NCBI GenBank assembly: GCA_001873075.1
Contig: MNYL01000249.1
Span: forward strand, 1-9,662
DNA: 9,662 nt
From: Fibrobacteres bacterium CG2_30_45_31
GTDB taxonomy: Bacteria; Fibrobacterota; Fibrobacteria; Fibrobacterales; Fibrobacteraceae
Direction: 5' to 3'
The notes beneath the pieces are model-generated. The model saw nothing but the letters and a program-made list of their open reading frames with translations. It did not search any database and was not told where the DNA came from. This document shows, piece by piece, positions 5,645-9,662 of this stretch. Each line of letters opens with the position of its first letter. Position 1 is the first letter of the stretch. Position numbers and translations under genes: made by a program.

Positions 5645-7057
5645 ATGTGGCGATTTGTGGGTTCTTTGATCTTTGTTTCAGGTGCCCTCGTCGGTTGTGC
5701 ACCACTCCCCGCACTCGTCACTGATTCCCTCGTTTCGGAAAGGCAAACGGAATCGGATACTGTTGACATTTTGGACACCGCTTCCCATGAGATTATAAGC
5801 GCTTCGGATACGCTCACGCCGACAACGTCTCCCGAAACCTTTGTTGCGATCCCTCCTGTTGCTGAAAATGCAAAAGCGACGGATTCATTGGATTCAATCA
5901 CCTCGCCCGTACCGAATAATTTGTCTACCATGCCTCCTGAATTAAATCGTCCTCTTCAAGTGGGCCTTTTGGTGGGCGTTTCTTATGCAAACCTTACTGG
6001 GAAAGGATCTCTCATGCTTTCGTTTAATGGAGACGCGTCTGAAAAGCATCCCGCTAAAGGGGTTCTGAGCGTCAAGAGAGGGAAAATAGTTTGGCAAGAA
6101 GAAAACGGTCCAAGCTATTCTACAGATAGTCTCATTATTGATCCCTCTGAAAACGAATTAATCAACCTTGAAAAGAAAAACTATCGAGGTCGCTTGCGCG
6201 TTTCTATTCAAAAAGGGAAATTGTTGATTATCAATTCCGTTTCCATTGAAGATTATTTGAAGGGTGTGGTTCCCTATGAAATTGGAACTCTCGACAGCGA
6301 GGCCGTTGAGGCACTCAAGGCTCAAGCCGTAGCAGCCCGTACTTATGCTTATCGCCATTTTGGATCCCGTGCCTCTCAAGGCTTTGATGTCTATGCGGAT
6401 GTTAAAGACCAAGTCTACAACGGGGCTTCGGGAGAAGTGGCCCTCACCAACACAGCCGTCGATGCTACCGTGGGTGAAGTGCTCACCTTTGATGGTACTT
6501 TTATTGAAGCCTACTATCACTCTACTTGCGGTGGATACACAGAAAATCTCGAAACCTGGGGCCAGAGAGGACTCCCCTATTTGCAATCCAAACCCGACTT
6601 CAGGCCCGATGGAAAAGCATGGTGTAATGAATCGAGCTACAGTCATTGGAAATGGATTTATACGGAAAAAGAATTCCCTGAACTTTTGAGAAAAAATGCC
6701 GCCGATGCTAAAGCAGACAAAATTCCCAACTTTACCAAAATTAATGAGATTACAATTCTTGATCGTCTGCCAGGAGGACGTGTGAAAACGCTTCTTGTAG
6801 AAACCAACAAGGGTACAATCAAAGTAAAGAATGATCGGACGCGTTGGCTATTTAAACGTGGCACAAAAATACTCCCCTCTTCCAATTTTGAAATTTCAAA
6901 AGAAAGGGATCACTGGGTGATCAAGGGGCGTGGTTTTGGACATGGTGTGGGAATGTGTCAAATGGGGGTTCGTGCAAGAGCAAGAGCAGGGCAAACTTAC
7001 CAGGAAATTCTCTCACACTATTACCCTGGAACAACACTAGAACACTTGGTTCCCTAG
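5645..7057 (+). CDS. SpoIID/LytB-domain lipoprotein, probable peptidoglycan lytic enzyme
   Basis: The SpoIID family includes lytic transglycosylases that cut glycan strands lacking stem peptides. The 470-residue product starts with a lipoprotein signal (LVGC, lipidated Cys18; the next residue is Ala, which would favour the outer membrane under the E. coli rule). A Ser/Thr/Pro-rich linker to about residue 100 follows, then the SpoIID domain. Motifs are EDYLKGVVPYEIG with Glu212 at the presumed catalytic position, LKAQAVAARTYAY, YHSTCGGYTE (His292, Cys295) and the C-terminal GRGFGHGVGMCQMG (about 429-441) with YYPG. Cys327 in AWCNE could join a metal or disulfide site. The ATG at 5645 is chosen for the lipobox; the longer frame runs back into def. 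It lies seven bases after def and is probably cotranscribed. Family is secure; substrate is inferred. Confidence 0.88.
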   Translation: MWRFVGSLIFVSGALVGCAPLPALVTDSLVSERQTESDTVDILDTASHEIISASDTLTPTTSPETFVAIPPVAENAKATDSLDSITSPVPNNLSTMPPELNRPLQVGLLVGVSYANLTGKGSLMLSFNGDASEKHPAKGVLSVKRGKIVWQEENGPSYSTDSLIIDPSENELINLEKKNYRGRLRVSIQKGKLLIINSVSIEDYLKGVVPYEIGTLDSEAVEALKAQAVAARTYAYRHFGSRASQGFDVYADVKDQVYNGASGEVALTNTAVDATVGEVLTFDGTFIEAYYHSTCGGYTENLETWGQRGLPYLQSKPDFRPDGKAWCNESSYSHWKWIYTEKEFPELLRKNAADAKADKIPNFTKINEITILDRLPGGRVKTLLVETNKGTIKVKNDRTRWLFKRGTKILPSSNFEISKERDHWVIKGRGFGHGVGMCQMGVRARARAGQTYQEILSHYYPGTTLEHLVP

Positions 7058-7089
7058 AATTTTGCCACGAAACAAGCAACTTGTGTTTC

Positions 7090-7126
7090 AATAAAAAAGA
7101 GACCCTTCATTGGTCTCTTTTTTATT
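7090..7126. terminator. Bidirectional rho-independent terminator
   Basis: A perfect 15-bp stem (AATAAAAAAGAGACC at 7090-7104 with its complement at 7112-7126) encloses a 7-base loop. The A-rich and T-rich arms give a U tract on either strand. It lies between the plus-strand SpoIID-like gene, which ends at 7057, and the minus-strand argJ, which ends at 7144, and so can stop both converging transcripts. Confidence 0.92.
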
Positions 7127-7143
7127 GGATTAGCGAACACAAA

Positions 7144-8352
7144 TCAGGTGGTATATTCCGCATTGATTTTCACATAATCATAACTCAAGTCGCACGTATA
7201 AGCACTTGCAGAAGCATCACCCACATGGAGTACCAACTTCACCACATATTCACGCTGACGTACCACAGCGTGAAGAGCCTCTTTATCACATTCCAGCGGA
7301 CGACCCCCACCCAAAACCTGAACCTCGCCAAAATAAAGATCCGTGTGTTCCGCAATCATATTGACACCACTGGACCCTGCACTAGAGAGAATACGTCCCC
7401 AGTTCGGATCTTCACCAAACATGGCACATTTTGCAAGATTACTCGTACCGATAAAGCGCGCCATCTTGAGCGCATCCTTATGAGATTCCGCTTTTTCCAC
7501 ACGGAGTTCGATAAGCTTCGTAGCGCCTTCACCATCGCGCACAATGCATTTTGCAAGATCCTGCATGACCCAGGCAAGACCTCGACGAAATTCACCCTGC
7601 TCCGTAAGTGTCAACGTTGCATAATCAATACCACTCATGCCATTCGCAAGCAAAATACAGGTGTCATTGGTACTGGTATCCCCATCAACCGTAATGGCGT
7701 TAAAAGAGTCATCAATATTCGTGCGAAATTCCGCGAAAAAATCCGTTGGAAGTACAACATCCGTTGTGATAAACGCAAGCATTGTTGCCATATTCGGGTG
7801 AATCATACCACTGCCTTTACAAGCACCACCGATGCAAACAACGCCCTGTTCTGTATGAAGTTCAACCGCGAAAGACTTTAACGCGAGATCTGTTGTAAGA
7901 ATCGCCCGGCCAAAGGATTCGGAAGCATCTGATTTCAATTCAGCCACCACTCTCGGAATAGCCGCTTCCATTTTATCCATGGGCATCATGTGTCCAATCA
8001 CACCCGTGCTACAAACAAGGACACTCTTAGGGGCAAGACCCAAAGCCTCTTCCACCAAAGAAGCAGTCTTTGCACTATCTTCGTAACCTTGAACACCGGT
8101 GCAGGCATTTGCATTTCCGCTGTTTACAATGACTGCTGAAATACGATCCGCATGTTCCAGCACATCCTTATCATAAAGTACTGGAGCGGCTTTAACTCTG
8201 TTCAAAGTAAAAACAGAAAAGCAACGCGCAGGAATTTCACTTTTCAAAAGTGCGAGATCCGGATTTCCACTCGCCTTGATTCCCGCGCGAATTCCTGCCG
8301 CAGAATATCCTTTGGGCGTACAAACACCGCCATCTTTTAACATCGTCAACAT
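7144..8352 (-). CDS. argJ: Glutamate N-acetyltransferase / ornithine acetyltransferase ArgJ
   Basis: ArgJ moves the acetyl group from N-acetylornithine to glutamate in the cyclic arginine pathway; some enzymes also use acetyl-CoA. The 402-residue product is full length. It has the STGVIG oxyanion segment (115-120) and the autoprocessing site KGSGMIHPNMATML. Cleavage before Thr190 would give an alpha chain (1-189) and a beta chain with Thr190 as nucleophile. Downstream are DGDTSTNDT, FGEDPNWGRI and the C-terminal YVKINAEYTT. The ATG at 8352 is supported by AGGAGA six bases upstream on the minus strand; Met4 is a poorer alternative. No other arginine gene is in the window. It is divergent from greA. 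Whether it is monofunctional or bifunctional cannot be read from sequence alone. Confidence 0.96.
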   Translation of the reverse strand: MLTMLKDGGVCTPKGYSAAGIRAGIKASGNPDLALLKSEIPARCFSVFTLNRVKAAPVLYDKDVLEHADRISAVIVNSGNANACTGVQGYEDSAKTASLVEEALGLAPKSVLVCSTGVIGHMMPMDKMEAAIPRVVAELKSDASESFGRAILTTDLALKSFAVELHTEQGVVCIGGACKGSGMIHPNMATMLAFITTDVVLPTDFFAEFRTNIDDSFNAITVDGDTSTNDTCILLANGMSGIDYATLTLTEQGEFRRGLAWVMQDLAKCIVRDGEGATKLIELRVEKAESHKDALKMARFIGTSNLAKCAMFGEDPNWGRILSSAGSSGVNMIAEHTDLYFGEVQVLGGGRPLECDKEALHAVVRQREYVVKLVLHVGDASASAYTCDLSYDYVKINAEYTT

Positions 8353-8358
8353 ATCAAT

Positions 8359-8364
8359 CTCCTA
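8359..8364 (-). promoter_or_regulatory. argJ ribosome-binding site
   Basis: AGGAGA on the minus strand, six bases before ATG at 8352. This near-consensus Shine-Dalgarno decides between the two nearby in-frame ATG codons (8352 and 8343). The 61 bases between argJ and greA should hold promoters for both genes, but I see no convincing sigma70 box pair on either strand. Confidence 0.75.
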
Positions 8365-8413
8365 AGCGCCCAATACAATCACGGAGCATCAAAAAATTTT
8401 TAACTTGTAGAGT

Positions 8414-8881
8414 ATGGATAGTATACCTGTTACACAAGAGACCTACACCCAACTCACCCAAGAGTTGGATAATTTAAAAAAAGTACTCCGCCCCAATATC
8501 ATTGAAGAGATTGCAGAGGCCCGTGCGCAAGGTGATCTGAAGGAAAATTCAGAATATCACGCCGCAAAAGATCGTCAAGGCGAAATTGAAGACCGAATCC
8601 GCTTTTTGGAAGACCGGGTCGCACGCGCGAAGATCATCAAGTATGATCCTGCAAAATCCGATACCATTAAATTTGGAGCAACGGTCACCGTTAAAAATAT
8701 GAAAACGGGTAAGAGTCAGGAATACCAATTAGTATCCCCAGAAGGGGTCGATCCAGCGAACGGTAAAATCAGCTTCACAAGCCCCATTGGCAAAGCGCTC
8801 ATGGGTACATCCCGTGGAGCGGTAGTCAATGTGACGACACCTAAGGGTATCAATCAATTTGAAGTTCTAGACTACAAGTAG
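8414..8881 (+). CDS. greA: Transcription elongation factor GreA
   Basis: GreA enters the secondary channel of RNA polymerase and stimulates cleavage of backtracked RNA. The 155-residue product has the N-terminal antiparallel coiled coil (about residues 5-75) with the tip motif EARAQGDLKENSEYHAAKD. Asp41 and Glu44 are the acidic pair that coordinates the catalytic Mg2+. The C-terminal FKBP-like domain (about 80-155) contains FGATVTVKN, SPIGKALMG and the closing FEVLDYK. Length is standard. The acidic tip and full length argue for GreA rather than an anti-Gre or Rnk-type relative. No strong Shine-Dalgarno is seen before 8414. The gene is followed after 59 bases by holA on the same strand. Confidence 0.96.
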   Translation: MDSIPVTQETYTQLTQELDNLKKVLRPNIIEEIAEARAQGDLKENSEYHAAKDRQGEIEDRIRFLEDRVARAKIIKYDPAKSDTIKFGATVTVKNMKTGKSQEYQLVSPEGVDPANGKISFTSPIGKALMGTSRGAVVNVTTPKGINQFEVLDYK

Positions 8882-8940
8882 AACCTATACCTCCAGTCCT
8901 TGTTCTTGCATTTTTATTGCGTTGAGTTCAAAGGTAACAC

Positions 8941-9662
8941 ATGATTCTCACACTCGTCGGCGATGACCTTTTCTCCAAAGAACGGCGCATCGATCAGTTC
9001 TTAGAAAAAACGCTCGGCGAAAGGAAAAACGACCCTCTCGCAAGAAAATTTCTTTTTGCGACCGACACGAGTATCCCCTCTATCGCAGATGCGGTGATGG
9101 AAGCCTGTGATTCTATGTCTATGTTTGCATCGGAACAAGTTGTTGTGGTGCGCAAAGGGGAAGCTCTCAAATCAGGTGATATAGACGCTCTCGCCCATTG
9201 GCTTTCGACAAAACCGGATTGTAAACTCCTCCTGGAATTTGAAAAGCTCGCTGCAAAAGCCACCAAAAAAGATTCAGGAGAAGGCGGCAAAGGTACTGGA
9301 GAACTCTATAAAATACTGAAGACCGTCGGGGAAATTGAGAAGTACGACTCTCCCCGCGAATGGGACATTCCCAAATGGATCACCACTCACGTACAAACGA
9401 ATCTCGGTAAACGCATAGAGCCAATGGCAGTAGAATACATTGCTAACGCTCTCGGAACTGACTTATCTATCATTGATGCTGAACTTCAGAAGATCATTCT
9501 TTTTGCGGGAGAGAGCAAGGAAATTACGTTAGAACAAGCGCGGCTTATGGTCGTTCCACAACGTGAAATTGCATCCTTTGAAATTCGAGAATCTTTCGGA
9601 AATCGCGATGCGCGCGCATTCACGCAAAAACTCCGAGAACTTCTGGATTCCAATGTCGATGG
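8941..9662 (+). CDS. holA: DNA polymerase III delta subunit (HolA), N-terminal part
   Basis: The frame is open from ATG at 8941 to the window end, giving 240 residues without a stop; the gene continues beyond 9662. HolA is the wrench subunit of the clamp loader that opens the beta sliding clamp. Visible features are the start ILTLVGDDLFSKERRID, the SMFASEQVVVVRKGEAL segment (beta-clamp contact region in this family), LLLEFEKLAAKATKK, and the domain II/III part with REWDIPKWI, GTDLSIIDAELQKIILFAG and ITLEQARLMV. The spacing of these blocks matches HolA, whose usual length is about 340 residues. AAAGG (8930-8934) lies six bases before the ATG. Sequence conservation in this family is low, so the call rests on the ordered set of motifs. 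Confidence 0.86.
   Translation, partial: MILTLVGDDLFSKERRIDQFLEKTLGERKNDPLARKFLFATDTSIPSIADAVMEACDSMSMFASEQVVVVRKGEALKSGDIDALAHWLSTKPDCKLLLEFEKLAAKATKKDSGEGGKGTGELYKILKTVGEIEKYDSPREWDIPKWITTHVQTNLGKRIEPMAVEYIANALGTDLSIIDAELQKIILFAGESKEITLEQARLMVVPQREIASFEIRESFGNRDARAFTQKLRELLDSNVD

Noticed and set aside
6955..7881. A 308-codon plus-strand open frame across the end of the SpoIID-like gene and argJ
   Set aside because: It is antisense to the highly conserved argJ, spans a strong terminator, and its translation has no recognisable domain.

Overview
The window is a stretch of ordinary, well-expressed bacterial housekeeping DNA (roughly mid-40s to 50 % GC) that contains one less ordinary two-gene insert. 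Gene content and protein style suggest a Gram-negative member of the Fibrobacterota or a neighbouring FCB-group lineage. The reasons are: TrmD carries a GHYKGID motif of the kind I associate with Bacteroidetes-type enzymes rather than the proteobacterial RYEGID; YajC has an added signal peptide; and a SpoIID-family protein is built as a lipoprotein in an otherwise non-sporulation context. This is an inference from memory of these families, not a database match. No tRNA, rRNA, CRISPR, insertion sequence or phage gene is visible, and there is no gene-free stretch longer than about 210 bases.

Layout. (1) Bases 2-523: the C-terminal M domain of Ffh (SRP54), ended by a strong terminator at 546-584. 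(2) Bases 583-2770: the classic rpsP-rimM-trmD-rplS operon (S16, ribosome maturation, tRNA m1G37 methylation, L19), with two promoter candidates in front of rpsP and a terminator-like hairpin between rpsP and rimM. (3) Bases 2797-4667: two translationally coupled, diverged paralogues, each with an N-terminal cyclic-nucleotide-binding-like domain, a probable winged helix and an unrecognised C-terminal domain of about 100 residues. Both use non-ATG start codons and both lack key residues of the cAMP pocket. A hairpin with a broken U-rich tail lies inside the first codons of the first gene. (4) Bases 4751-7057: a tight yajC-def-spoIID-like cluster (Sec accessory subunit, peptide deformylase, peptidoglycan-acting lipoprotein), ended by a 15-bp bidirectional terminator. 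(5) Bases 7144-8352, minus strand: argJ. (6) Bases 8414-9662: greA, then the first 240 residues of holA (DNA polymerase III delta), running off the window.

How they fit together. Most genes serve protein synthesis and export: Ffh targets nascent chains, S16, L19, RimM and TrmD build and tune the ribosome and tRNA, deformylase trims new N-termini, and YajC sits with SecDF. GreA rescues stalled RNA polymerase and HolA loads the replication clamp. The tandem CRP-like pair between the ribosomal operon and yajC is the only part without an evident housekeeping role. It is the best candidate in the window for something undescribed.
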